Below are positions 54,153-63,530 of a stretch of 64,000 nt of DNA, in pieces (the stretch's first letter is position 1; the number at the start of each line of letters is the position of its first letter). The stretch comes from Methanocorpusculum labreanum Z (lineage in GTDB: Archaea > Halobacteriota > Methanomicrobia > Methanomicrobiales > Methanocorpusculaceae): assembly GCF_000015765.1 (NCBI RefSeq), contig NC_008942.1:1689921-1753920 (forward strand), in the 5' to 3' direction. The notes below the pieces were generated by a model. It saw nothing but the letters and a program-made list of their open reading frames with translations, made no database searches and was not told the origin of the DNA. The position numbers and the translations under genes are program-made.

Positions 54153-56219
54153 TTATACTCCTGTTGTATCAGGCACAAACTGCATGTTCAGAGATGTTTT
54201 CTGGATGATCTTATCGAAGATCAGGAGAAGAGCCGGCAGGACGAACAGTACTGCAAGGATCGAAAGGATTGACCCTCGGCCAACAAGCATCCCAACTTCG
54301 CTTAAGAGAGCATTCGAGGAGAAGATCCACAAGGCAAGACCGGCTACCAGAAGAATGAAGGCGGAGACGAGAATCGAGACCGCCGCCTTCGAGATGGTCA
54401 GCTCGACGGCCTCCCGCTTGGGGTGAAGCTTTCTAAACTCAACATACCGGCTGGTAAACATAATCGCGTAATCGACAGTAATGCCGAGCTGGAGAGAACT
54501 GATGACCAGATACGAGATGTAGAACATCGGCTCTCCCTGGAAGTAGGGTATTGCGCAGTTGATCCAGATCGCCGATTTGATGACGAGAACGAGGATCAGT
54601 GGGAGGGAGATGGATTGGAATGCTATCAGAATGACGATGCAGATCGCAATGATGCCGACCGCCTCGATTTTGATATTATCCTCTTCGATAAACGATTTCA
54701 TATCGTAAGCGTTGGCGATCTCTCCTGCCAGATACCATTCCCCGGGATAATGCTCTTCACCGATAGCCCGGATATTTTCAATCGCCGCAAAGGATTCGGG
54801 ATCTTCGAGAGAGGTGTCGACGGTGATGATCATCCTGCTGTAGTTGGCGGATTCCAGTTCGGACAGGGTGCTTCCAGGGACATACTCCTGCGGAATTTCC
54901 GCACCGACTGTGCCCACGTAGGATATCACCGACACAACATTGGGTATCTCTTCGATTTGATCAAGCACTTCCTGCTCTTCTGCGAGATTCCCCTTCTGGA
55001 CCATGAGGACAAGAGAGGAGGCCCCACCGAAGGTATCAGTGATCGCTATGGCATCCTGACCGATAGCTGTCCGTTCGTCGGAGAAGAGATCGAAGTAGAC
55101 ATAATCGTTGTTTTCGATGGCGATAACCGAAGGTATCACGATCAGGGCAAAGATGATGAGAGCGGGGAAGCTTAATTTGACGAGGCACTTTGCGAGTTTT
55201 CTCAGATCGGGAATGAACGGACGGTGCTGAGTCTTTTCGATGAGTTTGCTGCAGACAAGCGTGAGCGCCGGCAGAAGCGTGAAAACGCAGAGAAGACTGA
55301 TGACGATTCCCTTCGTCAGAACAAGGCCAAGATCCGGACCGATCTGGATTCTCATCAGGATAAGGGCGGCAAAACCGATCAGCGTGGCAATACCGCATGC
55401 GGTGACCGAGCCTATGGATTTGACGAGGGCATGCTTCATCGATTCAAAGACCGGGATCCCGTCTTTGCGGATCTCGGTGAACCGGTACAAAACGAAGATT
55501 CCGTAATCAAGAGCGATTGCAAGCTGCAGAATGGCCGCAACTCCCTGCGTGATGAACGATATTTCTCCGAATATGATATTGGTTCCCATGTTGATGACGA
55601 TGGCAACTCCTATCGTGAACATCAGGAGAAAAGGTTCGAACCATGAAGTGGTCGTCAGGAAGAGAATGGCAAGGATGAAAGGTATTGCAATCAGGAAGAT
55701 CTTGACGATATCGCTTGAAAGCGTTCCTTTCGAGAAGGTCGAGGAGACGGAGAGGCCCGACATGGCGGCATCGTCACCGGCAAGTTCTGCAAGTTCGTTG
55801 ACGGCGGAAGTGGCTTTTTCATTGTCGAGGGTGATGCTGAAAAGGGCGGTGTTGTTTTTGTAATACGCTTCGACGGCATCTGTGTCGAGGGTTTCGAACG
55901 GTACGTCAAGAGAGACGGCATCATCGAGCCATGTTACCTCTTCGACACCGTCGACGGCAGCGAATTGTTTTTTCAGTTCAAGTGCTTCCGGTATCGTGAT
56001 GTCCGGCACCATAATACGTGCATTGGGCACCCCTTGCGTGAACTCCTCGTTCATCACATCAAGAGCGATGGTCGAGGGAGCTTCATCGGGGAGATAATCA
56101 ATGATATTGTAGTTTACGGAGACCTGCGGTATCAGAATCAGACAGAGAACGGCGATCAGCAGGGTTATGATAATAACCTGTTTTCTTTTTTGCAGGATGG
56201 TTCCGGATATGTCTATCAT
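54153..56219 (-). CDS. RND/MMPL-family exporter
   Basis: A 688-aa transporter with about 12 helices in two halves, each with an extracellular loop (25-170; 380-540) and a sterol-sensing-like domain (for example AILQLAIALDYGIFVLYRF, then LGITVDYAIMFTSRY, the duplicated D-Y motifs expected for proton relay). It exports hydrophobic compounds or lipids. Divergent from a TetR regulator, as in many efflux loci. Confidence 0.9.
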   Translation of the reverse strand: MIDISGTILQKRKQVIIITLLIAVLCLILIPQVSVNYNIIDYLPDEAPSTIALDVMNEEFTQGVPNARIMVPDITIPEALELKKQFAAVDGVEEVTWLDDAVSLDVPFETLDTDAVEAYYKNNTALFSITLDNEKATSAVNELAELAGDDAAMSGLSVSSTFSKGTLSSDIVKIFLIAIPFILAILFLTTTSWFEPFLLMFTIGVAIVINMGTNIIFGEISFITQGVAAILQLAIALDYGIFVLYRFTEIRKDGIPVFESMKHALVKSIGSVTACGIATLIGFAALILMRIQIGPDLGLVLTKGIVISLLCVFTLLPALTLVCSKLIEKTQHRPFIPDLRKLAKCLVKLSFPALIIFALIVIPSVIAIENNDYVYFDLFSDERTAIGQDAIAITDTFGGASSLVLMVQKGNLAEEQEVLDQIEEIPNVVSVISYVGTVGAEIPQEYVPGSTLSELESANYSRMIITVDTSLEDPESFAAIENIRAIGEEHYPGEWYLAGEIANAYDMKSFIEEDNIKIEAVGIIAICIVILIAFQSISLPLILVLVIKSAIWINCAIPYFQGEPMFYISYLVISSLQLGITVDYAIMFTSRYVEFRKLHPKREAVELTISKAAVSILVSAFILLVAGLALWIFSSNALLSEVGMLVGRGSILSILAVLFVLPALLLIFDKIIQKTSLNMQFVPDTTGV

Positions 56220-56300
56220 AGGAAAAGCAGCCGTTTAACCGGTTGTCTGAATATGTCTCCCTGAATTTGTGATAAACATCTTGAATTTTCGACAAAATGC

Positions 56301-56322
56301 GACAGGTGTCTAATGATGTTAT
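56301..56322. promoter_or_regulatory. candidate TetR site in MMPL/TetR intergenic region
   Basis: GACAGGTGTC (56301-56310) is an inverted repeat placed just upstream of the rightward TATA-like GTTATATTTAA (56318 on). A related TTGTCTGAATATGTC lies at about 56244. Either may be bound by the TetR encoded at 56373. Confidence 0.35.
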
Positions 56323-56372
56323 ATTTAATGCTATCTTATTGAAAAAGAATTTATGACGAACCGACAAGACAT

Positions 56373-57242
56373 ATGTATAGACACATGTCCAAAGACGCAG
56401 CTCTCCAAAGCAATATCACCAAAAAGATGCTTGCGGCATCCCTGAAAAAACTGATGAGTGAAAAACCTCTCCATGCGATCACCGTAAAGGAGATCACGGA
56501 AAAATGCGGGCTGCACCGGCAGACGTTCTACTATCATTTCGAGGATGTTCACGATCTTGTCCGATGGATGTACGAGGAGGATGCGTTCGATCTCCTTATG
56601 CGCAGTGAGGAGGTGTTTTGCTGGCAGGATAAGATTTTGCAGCTTTTCGGCTATATTTCCGCGAACCGGGAGATGTGCGTGTGCACGCTCAATTCCCTGA
56701 GCCGAGAGACGCTGAAGGATTTCTTTAGTGCGGATCTGGAGAGGGTCGTCCGGGATGTCGTGCTGACCTACGGGCGCGATCTTCCACGTTCCGAAGGGTA
56801 TGTCGAGTATCTCACGCATTTCTATACCGTAGCTTTTGCAGGAATTGTGGAGAGCTGGATTTTAGGCGAGATCGATCTTACCCCTGAGATGATCGTAGCA
56901 TACATGGAAAAGACGGTCAAGGATCAGCTGAACGGGGCAGTGATGAGATATGAAAAAGGAAGAGAAACTGATTCAGGGCAGGGAGAGGGTGAGCAAATGA
57001 TAGCTGATAATCCATTGGGAGAAAAACCCGCCGATTACAGCGATGCAAAAATATCCGTGTCGTTTACGGTAGGAGATCAACAATCTGCCAAGGAAATCGT
57101 GAAGGGACTAGGGTTTGCTGGAGAGATAACGGAGATAAAAAATGGGTTTGTTGTTTTGATTGCAGCCCAGCAGATTCCCGAAATTGTCCGGGCACTCGAC
57201 AAAGAAAACATCGCCGTGTACGGGATCGTGCCGCAGATCTGA
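56373..57242 (+). CDS. TetR regulator with extra C-terminal domain
   Basis: A 289-aa protein. Residues 1-190 form a TetR of the DhaS/TetR_C type, with HTH ITEKCGLHRQTFYYHF (about 41-56) and a following WMYEEDAF helix. Residues 222-289 add a small alpha/beta domain (DYSDAKISVSFTVGDQQ, KNGFVVLIAAQQIPEIVRAL), reminiscent of the end domains of ABC-transporter ATPases or ACT-like modules. It is divergent from the MMPL exporter and probably represses it. The extra domain may sense a ligand. Confidence 0.82.
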   Translation: MYRHMSKDAALQSNITKKMLAASLKKLMSEKPLHAITVKEITEKCGLHRQTFYYHFEDVHDLVRWMYEEDAFDLLMRSEEVFCWQDKILQLFGYISANREMCVCTLNSLSRETLKDFFSADLERVVRDVVLTYGRDLPRSEGYVEYLTHFYTVAFAGIVESWILGEIDLTPEMIVAYMEKTVKDQLNGAVMRYEKGRETDSGQGEGEQMIADNPLGEKPADYSDAKISVSFTVGDQQSAKEIVKGLGFAGEITEIKNGFVVLIAAQQIPEIVRALDKENIAVYGIVPQI

Positions 57243-57345
57243 ACCGGATGGTCTGCGGATGAACCCGTAAGGGCATGCATATTCACATGCCTAACGAAAA
57301 CCTCCGGTTTTCTCCGCTAAGGTCCATCCTGCGGATGAACCCGCT

Positions 57346-58623
57346 TCAGAAATTAAACGTCTTCTGGACGATCTTGATCGCACAGAAATCGCCGCACATC
57401 GTGCAGGCATCGGAATCGGCCGGCATGCGGGAGTTTCTGATGCAGCGTGCCTTCTCTGCGTTTATCGAGACGGCATACTGGCGTTCCCAGTCGAGGTCGC
57501 GGCGGGCGTGCCCCATCTCGAGATCGGCTTCACGGGTCTTTGGGAGTTTGACCATATCGCCGACGTGGGCCGCGATGCGTGAACTCATAACTCCCTCATA
57601 GACCTCTTCGGGGGTCGGAAGAGCCAGATGCTCGGCCGGGGTTACATAGCAGATGAAATCTGCACCTGCGGCGGACGAGACGGAAGCTCCGATCGCAGCA
57701 ACGCGGTCGTCGTATCCCGGAGCGATATCCGTTACCAGAGGACCGAGCATATAGAACGGTTTGTTGTTGGTGACCCGTTTTTCCAGCTGGACATTGGTTT
57801 TGATCTCATCGAGAGGGATGTGACCCGGACCTTCGAGAATGCACTGAACACCGGCGTTGTGTGCCTGATCGGCGAGTTCTGCGTTGATCAAAAGTTCCTG
57901 GATGGCGGCACGATCCGTGGCGTCATGACAGGCCCCTGCCCGCATGCCGTTTCCAAAGGAGAGGGTGACTTCGTGTTCCTTTAAGATCTCGACGAGGTAG
58001 TCGAACCTGCGGTAGAGAGGGTTCTCCATCTCGTTGTGCAGCATCCATGCCGTCATGAATGCCCCTCCACGGGAGACGAGACCGCCGTGTCTGCCCTGAT
58101 TTTTCAGTCTCTTCACGGTCTCGTAGTTGATTCCGGTGTGGATCGCCATAAAATTCGTACCGAGTTTTGCCTGCTGCTCGGTGATCTTGAAGAGATCGTC
58201 CTCGTCCATGAAAACGACGCCGCCTTTGTTTCTGGCAGCTTCGATGAACGCCTGATAGAGCGGAACGGATCCAACGGAAAGGTTCGACTGTTCACAGACC
58301 CGGCGGCGGATATCGAGGAAGTCCCCGCCTGTCGAAAGCTCCATCAGCGAGTCTGCCCCGGCGAGTTCTGCCTGACGTGCCTTTTCCAGCTCCTCTTCCA
58401 CATTCACGATATCAGACGAGGTCCCAATCGATGCATTCACTTTTGTGCGAAGTCCCGAGCCGATACCGCAGAGTTTTACTTTCCGGTAGGGCGTCATCGG
58501 GATGACGATATGACCGCCGGCAATTCCCCTGCGGATGAAATCTTCGGTGACCCCTTCGGATTTTGCCACGACCTTCATCTCTTCAGTGATGAGGCCTTTT
58601 TTTGCATCTTCAACGATTGTCAT
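57346..58623 (-). CDS. thiC: phosphomethylpyrimidine synthase
   Basis: A 425-aa radical-SAM enzyme converting aminoimidazole ribotide to HMP phosphate in thiamine synthesis. The non-canonical cluster motif is near the C-terminus ([14 protein letters not shown]). [22 protein letters not shown] and [16 protein letters not shown] are conserved ThiC blocks. Length fits the archaeal short form. No thiamine riboswitch is recognised upstream. Confidence 0.96.
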   Translation of the reverse strand: MTIVEDAKKGLITEEMKVVAKSEGVTEDFIRRGIAGGHIVIPMTPYRKVKLCGIGSGLRTKVNASIGTSSDIVNVEEELEKARQAELAGADSLMELSTGGDFLDIRRRVCEQSNLSVGSVPLYQAFIEAARNKGGVVFMDEDDLFKITEQQAKLGTNFMAIHTGINYETVKRLKNQGRHGGLVSRGGAFMTAWMLHNEMENPLYRRFDYLVEILKEHEVTLSFGNGMRAGACHDATDRAAIQELLINAELADQAHNAGVQCILEGPGHIPLDEIKTNVQLEKRVTNNKPFYMLGPLVTDIAPGYDDRVAAIGASVSSAAGADFICYVTPAEHLALPTPEEVYEGVMSSRIAAHVGDMVKLPKTREADLEMGHARRDLDWERQYAVSINAEKARCIRNSRMPADSDACTMCGDFCAIKIVQKTFNF

Positions 58624-58931
58624 ACCCTTACTTCAGGATGCTGGAGATTATAAACTATTTTATTTACTATAAATAAAAACAAATTTATTTGCTGATTTAA
58701 CAAGTAAAATGTCATTTTATAGGGTTTTATTCAGGTAAATTCCAGATCTCAGGCAAGTAAAGTTGGTTTCAAAGAGTAGTCGGCTTGAGAGGTTTGAAAG
58801 AAATATTGTGCAATTCCAACGACCTTCACGGAGAGGGAAAGGGCCGGCGCAGATTAATGGCCCGGGTAGGAAAATTCTGGAACGCGGCTGATGAATACCA
58901 AATCAGGAAAAAAGAGAGATGATGTTTTGGA
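58624..58931. other. intergenic region between thiC and the Fn3-like gene
   Basis: 308 bp with no supported gene. The half near thiC (58640-58740) is very AT-rich with ATTTTATTTACTATAAATAA, a likely leftward TATA region. The other half is mixed. A TGATGA near 58888 could be a C box, but no D box is found, so no sRNA is called. Confidence 0.4.
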
Positions 58932-60113
58932 TTAGTTGCCGGACGATCTGCCGAAGTTCCAGGAAAACAGATTCCTGAAGAAATTCATGACCCGGTCCAT
59001 AAACTGATTCGTACTGCCGGAGACCGAGGTCTGACCCTGACCCGGGGAAGAAACGGCGATGAACTTGTAAGCTCCTTCCCTGTCCCTGATCGGCTGACCA
59101 TCATGATAGATGCATGCCTCGGCACTCAAATTCTGTACCTCTTCCCAAAGCATCGTCCGGGTAAACGTGAATTCACGCATCTGGATGGGTGAACCGATCA
59201 CAGCGTAGGTGGAGTTGACCCCGATCAGACTGCTGTTGGTCCCGTTATAGAGATAAAGACAGACCTGGTCGGCATCGGGATTGGTCCTGACGGTAAACGT
59301 GTATCTGTACATCGGCGTGCCTGACGTATCATTACTCTGCAAAGGCAGGACCTCTCCGGATGCGATTAAATCCAGTATCCTGGCATTTTGATACTGATTC
59401 CCGTATTGGTTCGCTGATCCAACAGGAGTCGGCGTCACACCGTTTGCGGCCTGAACAGAGAAGCATTGTTCCTGACACGTCTCTCCCGCATCGGAATACG
59501 CACAGATCGATAAACAGTACGCGTGACCTGCGGTGAGATTCTCCGAGGGAATGCCATACGACGTGGCGGATCCAAGCTCCCGGTTACTGAAGCACAGCGT
59601 ATTCGTCGTCATATCTCTCAGCGTAACACGGTATCCTGCGGCTCCCGGGGCAGCACTCCACTGGGCATTCACGCAATTTCCGTCATTCAGCACGCAGTTC
59701 TGATTCTGGTATGGTGCCGAGATGCTGAACGGACCGGGACCGGCAGATGTGGTTGTGAAACTCATGACCGGTCCATAGGCAGTACCGTCTTGATTTACCG
59801 CGTAAGCTCTGTAATAATAGGTCGTTCCGGCGGCAAGTCCCGAAACGGTGGTACTGTACTTGCCGTACGAATGACCGCGGTATCCTTCAGACACCGTAAA
59901 TGCAAGGTTCGAGGCTGAGGTCCCATACACAAAGCCAACGTCAGTTACATCGAAGCCGCCGTTTTTCTGTAAGTTCCCCTGAAACGTACATGAACCGGTG
60001 GTGATCCCATCACATGAAAGTGTTGAGATGGTGGGCAGATCGGCTGAGACCCCTGCAGAGAAAAGCAGAAAAACCAGCGCCGTCCCTAACAGGATCATAG
60101 GCAGTTTTCGCAT
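58932..60113 (-). CDS. secreted fibronectin-III-like protein
   Basis: A 393-aa exported protein. Signal peptide at 1-24, then an Fn3-like domain at about 27-125 (DVGFVYGTSASNLAF, AAGTTYYYRAYAVNQDG) and a second beta domain at 130-225. The C-terminal third is a separate beta domain (YRYTFTVRTNPDADQVCLY). No anchor is seen. A cell-surface or adhesin role is plausible but not shown. Confidence 0.8.
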   Translation of the reverse strand: MRKLPMILLGTALVFLLFSAGVSADLPTISTLSCDGITTGSCTFQGNLQKNGGFDVTDVGFVYGTSASNLAFTVSEGYRGHSYGKYSTTVSGLAAGTTYYYRAYAVNQDGTAYGPVMSFTTTSAGPGPFSISAPYQNQNCVLNDGNCVNAQWSAAPGAAGYRVTLRDMTTNTLCFSNRELGSATSYGIPSENLTAGHAYCLSICAYSDAGETCQEQCFSVQAANGVTPTPVGSANQYGNQYQNARILDLIASGEVLPLQSNDTSGTPMYRYTFTVRTNPDADQVCLYLYNGTNSSLIGVNSTYAVIGSPIQMREFTFTRTMLWEEVQNLSAEACIYHDGQPIRDREGAYKFIAVSSPGQGQTSVSGSTNQFMDRVMNFFRNLFSWNFGRSSGN

Positions 60114-60213
60114 GATAATCTGTGTTATATTCGAGGATATAAAATGCTAGAGGTAGAAGACCTTCCTTTGAAAAAGCGGGCAAAAAAAGATATGAGATAT
60201 TTTTTAGATGGTT

Positions 60214-61179
60214 TTACGCTTCCAGACCGCTGGTGATCCTTCGTTCAAGGATGTACGGAAGAGCGATACCCAGAAGAATGATGATGACACCTACCCAGCG
60301 AAGTGCGGCGACCGGTTCGAGAATGATCACTGCGGCTGCAAGGACCTCGACCGGAAGTTCAGCCGAGTTCAGGATGGTCGCCATACCGGTACTGACTTTG
60401 GGAGCACCGACTGCAAGGAAGAAGATCGGGATCGCGATACCAAACAGACCAAGCGGAATACTGTAGGCAAGAGCATTCACATTCGTGATTCCTTCGATGA
60501 CGGAAGATCCTCCGTAGACCGTTCCGACGAACAGCAGAACAAAGAGCATCCCGGCGGTAGCAATAAAGAAACTGCGGTTCATCGGCGGAAGTTCCGGGCT
60601 GACTCTGCCGCTCAGATAGACGAACAGAGCGTAGAAGAATGCTGCGAGAAGTCCAAGGGCAATACCGGCCGGATTCATCTCGGCAAGCGAGAGACCGGAA
60701 CCGATGATGCCGCCTGCAAGGATCGTACCAACGAGGATGACCAGACAGGCGATCACTTTGTTTCTCGACGGAAGTTTTCTTCGGGTAACTGCCTCGATGA
60801 CCACACCGATCCAGGAGTACTGGAAGAGTAAAACAACGGCAAGGGAAATCGGCAGGTATCCAAGCGAGAGGAAGTAACAGACCGTCACAAGAGCCATCAC
60901 GATACCGGTGATGACGAGAGTAATCACGCGTTTCCAGAGCGGAAGAGTGCTTGGCTTATGCTTCGGCTGCTTTCTCTGATAGATGAACCAGACAAGAGCT
61001 ACTAGAACGAGAAGAATGATCCAGCCGTAGAAGAATTTACCGACCAGAACGACCGGGATTCCAAAACCGTTCATTACGGCGAGCGTTACGATAGTTGAAA
61101 GGATTGCATACGAACAGGATGCCAGAAGCACCAGAAGCGAGCAAAAGACAACCGAGTTTGATAATTTTTTCAGATCCAC
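60214..61179 (-). CDS. EamA/DMT-family transporter
   Basis: A 321-aa protein with ten hydrophobic segments in two EamA repeats (for example FYGWIILLVLVALVWFIY, LGLFGIAIPIFFLAVGAPKV). It moves small metabolites; the substrate is unknown. Unlike the one at 21670 it has no histidine tail. Confidence 0.85.
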   Translation of the reverse strand: MDLKKLSNSVVFCSLLVLLASCSYAILSTIVTLAVMNGFGIPVVLVGKFFYGWIILLVLVALVWFIYQRKQPKHKPSTLPLWKRVITLVITGIVMALVTVCYFLSLGYLPISLAVVLLFQYSWIGVVIEAVTRRKLPSRNKVIACLVILVGTILAGGIIGSGLSLAEMNPAGIALGLLAAFFYALFVYLSGRVSPELPPMNRSFFIATAGMLFVLLFVGTVYGGSSVIEGITNVNALAYSIPLGLFGIAIPIFFLAVGAPKVSTGMATILNSAELPVEVLAAAVIILEPVAALRWVGVIIILLGIALPYILERRITSGLEA

Positions 61180-61317
61180 AGAAGACTCCTTTCAATAAAT
61201 TAGGCTGAAGAATCTATAATAAATTATGCATATTTTGCAATAAGTACAAATTACTTTAGTAACACGCAAAGATATCTGTGCAAGACTGCTTTAACGCTTG
61301 ACAACCATTATTGTGTC

Positions 61318-62001
61318 ATGGACGATGATGAAATTGGCAAACGTACCCAGAGTAATCTGAAAATTATGAATCCAGTTTCCGAAACAAAGCTTATCCTTGC
61401 GGGAAACTATGCCGGTCTCAAACCTGGAATGTCGGTGCTGGATATCGGATGCGGGAACGGGACCCTCTTAAATCTCTGGCATAAGGAGTTTGGCGTCTCC
61501 GGAACCGGCATCGAGCTGCAGAAGGAGTCGGCCTCCCGCGCAAGAAATCTTCTGCAGGGAACCGGGATTACGGTGATCGAAGGAGATGCCGCTGCATATA
61601 TCCCGGATGAATCTTTTGATGTCGTGAGCGTTTTTGGCACGGCATTCATCTTCGGAGGGGCGGAAGCGGCTCTTCAACATCTCGCCGGACATGTAAAGGA
61701 AGGAGGCTGTCTTGTTATCGGAGACAGAGTCTGGAAGAAAACAATGGTGCCGCCGGAGTTTGCAAGAGAATGGCCTGAGGTCCCGACCGCGTTCGAACTT
61801 ACTTCCACGGCAAGGGAACTTGGATTCACCCTCACCGGCATGATTTCGGCCTCATCCGACGACTGGGACCGGTATGAATCTGCGGTCTGGCAGAATGCGG
61901 CATCTGAAAATATGGATGAATATCTCCGACATATCCAGGATGAATACCTTGCCTACGGCAGGGAATTCATGGACTGGAGCTGCTTCGTGTTTCAGGGTTA
62001 G
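61318..62001 (+). CDS. class I SAM-dependent methyltransferase
   Basis: A 227-aa methyltransferase with motif I SVLDIGCGNGTLLNLW (about 41-56), GIELQKES, and DVVSVFGTAFIFGGAEAAL. The small-molecule substrate is unknown. Its stop codon overlaps the stop of the convergent CorA-like gene (TAG at 61999-62001; the opposite TAA at 61998-62000). Confidence 0.85.
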   Translation: MDDDEIGKRTQSNLKIMNPVSETKLILAGNYAGLKPGMSVLDIGCGNGTLLNLWHKEFGVSGTGIELQKESASRARNLLQGTGITVIEGDAAAYIPDESFDVVSVFGTAFIFGGAEAALQHLAGHVKEGGCLVIGDRVWKKTMVPPEFAREWPEVPTAFELTSTARELGFTLTGMISASSDDWDRYESAVWQNAASENMDEYLRHIQDEYLAYGREFMDWSCFVFQG

Positions 62002-62942
62002 AGGATCCTTTTTTTGAACATCACAAAGATCAGGAGCACCGATAAACCGAGGGAGGCAACTACAATGGAGACGAAGGCAAACGGATACTCGGTCATCGGT
62101 ACCGGAACGTTCATGCCGAAAAAGCCTGCAACGACCATCGGGATGGCCATAATGGCCGCAAAACAGGTGAAGAGTTTCATGATAAAGTTCACATTGTTAT
62201 TGATGATCGAGGCAAATGCTCCCATCGTGCTTGAGATCGTCTCGGAATAGGTCTCTGCCATATCCAGAGCCTGATGGTTTTCGATGATGACATCGTCAAG
62301 AAGATCCCGGTCCTCTTCCTTTACGACCCCTGCCGGAATCTGGAGTTTGGAAAGTTTTTCCAGAACGGATTCATTTCCCTTGAGTGAATTGATAATATAG
62401 ACGAGAGACTTCGAGAGGGCGAGCATTTGGAAGATCTCTTCATTCTTCGTGGATTTTTTGAGGGTCTTCTCGATTTCACTCGTCCTCTTGTCGATCCTTC
62501 GAAGGATTTGCACAAAAAGATCCGCATTTCTGTAGAGAAACAGCAGAATGAACTTGACCCTATTCTCTGTTGAAAAATTCTTGATCTTCCCGGATGCGAA
62601 CTGATCGAGGATCGGATTTTTCCGAAGCGAGATGCTGATGAGGCAGTCGGGCAAAAGAACGAAACCGGCAGGAATAGTGGTGTACGACTCGACATCATCC
62701 TCGGTCAGGAAATACGGCGTATCGATGAGGATGAGGGAGGCGTTCGTATCATGTTCGACACGCGGACGCTCCTCTTCGTCCAAAAGGATCGTAAGATCGT
62801 CTCTGTCGAGAGAGAGTTCCTGACAAACATACGACACCTCCTCATCCGTTGGACTGATGAGACGGATCCAGCAGCCTTTCGTGATGCTGTCCTGTTTGAC
62901 CGGGAGTCTGCTCTCGTTTACGGAGGAGTATATCTCGATCAT
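61998..62942 (-). CDS. CorA-family divalent cation transporter
   Basis: A 314-aa magnesium/cobalt transporter homologue: long soluble N-terminal domain, then two C-terminal helices with the GMN signature in FFGMNVPVPM (about 275-284). It forms pentamers for Mg2+ entry. A TATA box TTATTATATC (62971-62980, leftward) implies a leader of only a few bases. A further promoter-like site lies at 63083-63120. Confidence 0.9.
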   Translation of the reverse strand: MIEIYSSVNESRLPVKQDSITKGCWIRLISPTDEEVSYVCQELSLDRDDLTILLDEEERPRVEHDTNASLILIDTPYFLTEDDVESYTTIPAGFVLLPDCLISISLRKNPILDQFASGKIKNFSTENRVKFILLFLYRNADLFVQILRRIDKRTSEIEKTLKKSTKNEEIFQMLALSKSLVYIINSLKGNESVLEKLSKLQIPAGVVKEEDRDLLDDVIIENHQALDMAETYSETISSTMGAFASIINNNVNFIMKLFTCFAAIMAIPMVVAGFFGMNVPVPMTEYPFAFVSIVVASLGLSVLLIFVMFKKRIL

Positions 62943-63082
62943 GATCTGTTAGTGATTCATAGGGGACAGAGATATAATAAATGATTCCTGAGAAAAGTGG
63001 GTGGACTTTTGAAGGACCAAACCGAAAGGGTACTGTCAGAAGTCTCATCCCGGGGGTTTACAATCAATAATACAACCTAGGA

Positions 63083-63143
63083 GTATATATACCCCTGACC
63101 GCGCGGTGCGATAATGCCCCAGGATTCAGCAGAAATGCCGTTC
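63083..63143 (-). promoter_or_regulatory. TATA promoter with the box shared with RPA
   Basis: The 63098-63120 segment matches 6552-6574 in 22 of 23 bases. Here the first ten bases are the perfect palindrome ACCGCGCGGT. TATA sequence (TATATATA, 63084-63091) lies at the same 7-nt distance as in the RPA promoter. Similarity continues to 63143. Leftward transcription would start near 63058, 115 nt before the CorA ATG, which has its own nearer TATA box. Its product is therefore uncertain (long CorA leader or small RNA). Confidence 0.55.
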
Positions 63144-63212
63144 TCTCTCAGAGAGATAGGCTCACATTTTTTCTATTTTTCCCGTATTTTCGTATGTTTT
63201 GCTGAGGGGGGT

Positions 63213-63407
63213 TCAGTCTGAAAACATGCGCTGAAGATACTCAAACGCGGCAATCACTTCGGTATATTCCCTGCGCATTCTGGGGTTGGTATCCGGATGG
63301 TATTTATCGCGAAGATTTCGGAATGCAAGCGATGTTGTGGTAAAATCCGCATCCATAGGGAGCCCGAGGATACTGTATGCCCGTTCTTTTGTCATTTCTT
63401 CGATCAT
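63213..63407 (-). CDS. minimal J-domain protein
   Basis: A 64-aa protein that is only a J-domain core: AYSILGLPMDADF, LRDKYHPDTNP with the HPD tripeptide at about 37-39, and EVIAAFEYLQRMF. It would stimulate DnaK-type ATPase or be a regulatory decoy. There is no zinc or C-terminal DnaJ domain, and no dnaK near. GGTGAT lies just before the ATG at 63407; ATG 63395 is an alternative. Confidence 0.8.
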   Translation of the reverse strand: MIEEMTKERAYSILGLPMDADFTTTSLAFRNLRDKYHPDTNPRMRREYTEVIAAFEYLQRMFSD

Positions 63408-63530
63408 ATCACCTAATCTGTTGATTCATATTACATAAATATTATGGGAACTTAACTAATATCTCGTATCTAATTGGGTTTTCATCACCTTTGGTGTGGG
63501 TCGAAGATCCAAAATAGGGAGTGTATTCTT

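Noticed and set aside
58624-58931. Possible thiamine riboswitch before thiC
   Set aside because: The conserved CUGAGA and partner motifs of the TPP aptamer are not found in the leader.
58885-58945. Possible C/D-box sRNA (TGATGA at about 58888)
   Set aside because: No D box (CTGA) or C'/D' pair at a suitable distance, and it runs into the next gene.
62842-63048. 68-codon leftward frame beneath the second shared promoter
   Set aside because: It overlaps the CorA start, has no ribosome-binding site and no protein-like pattern; a short RNA or long leader is more likely.
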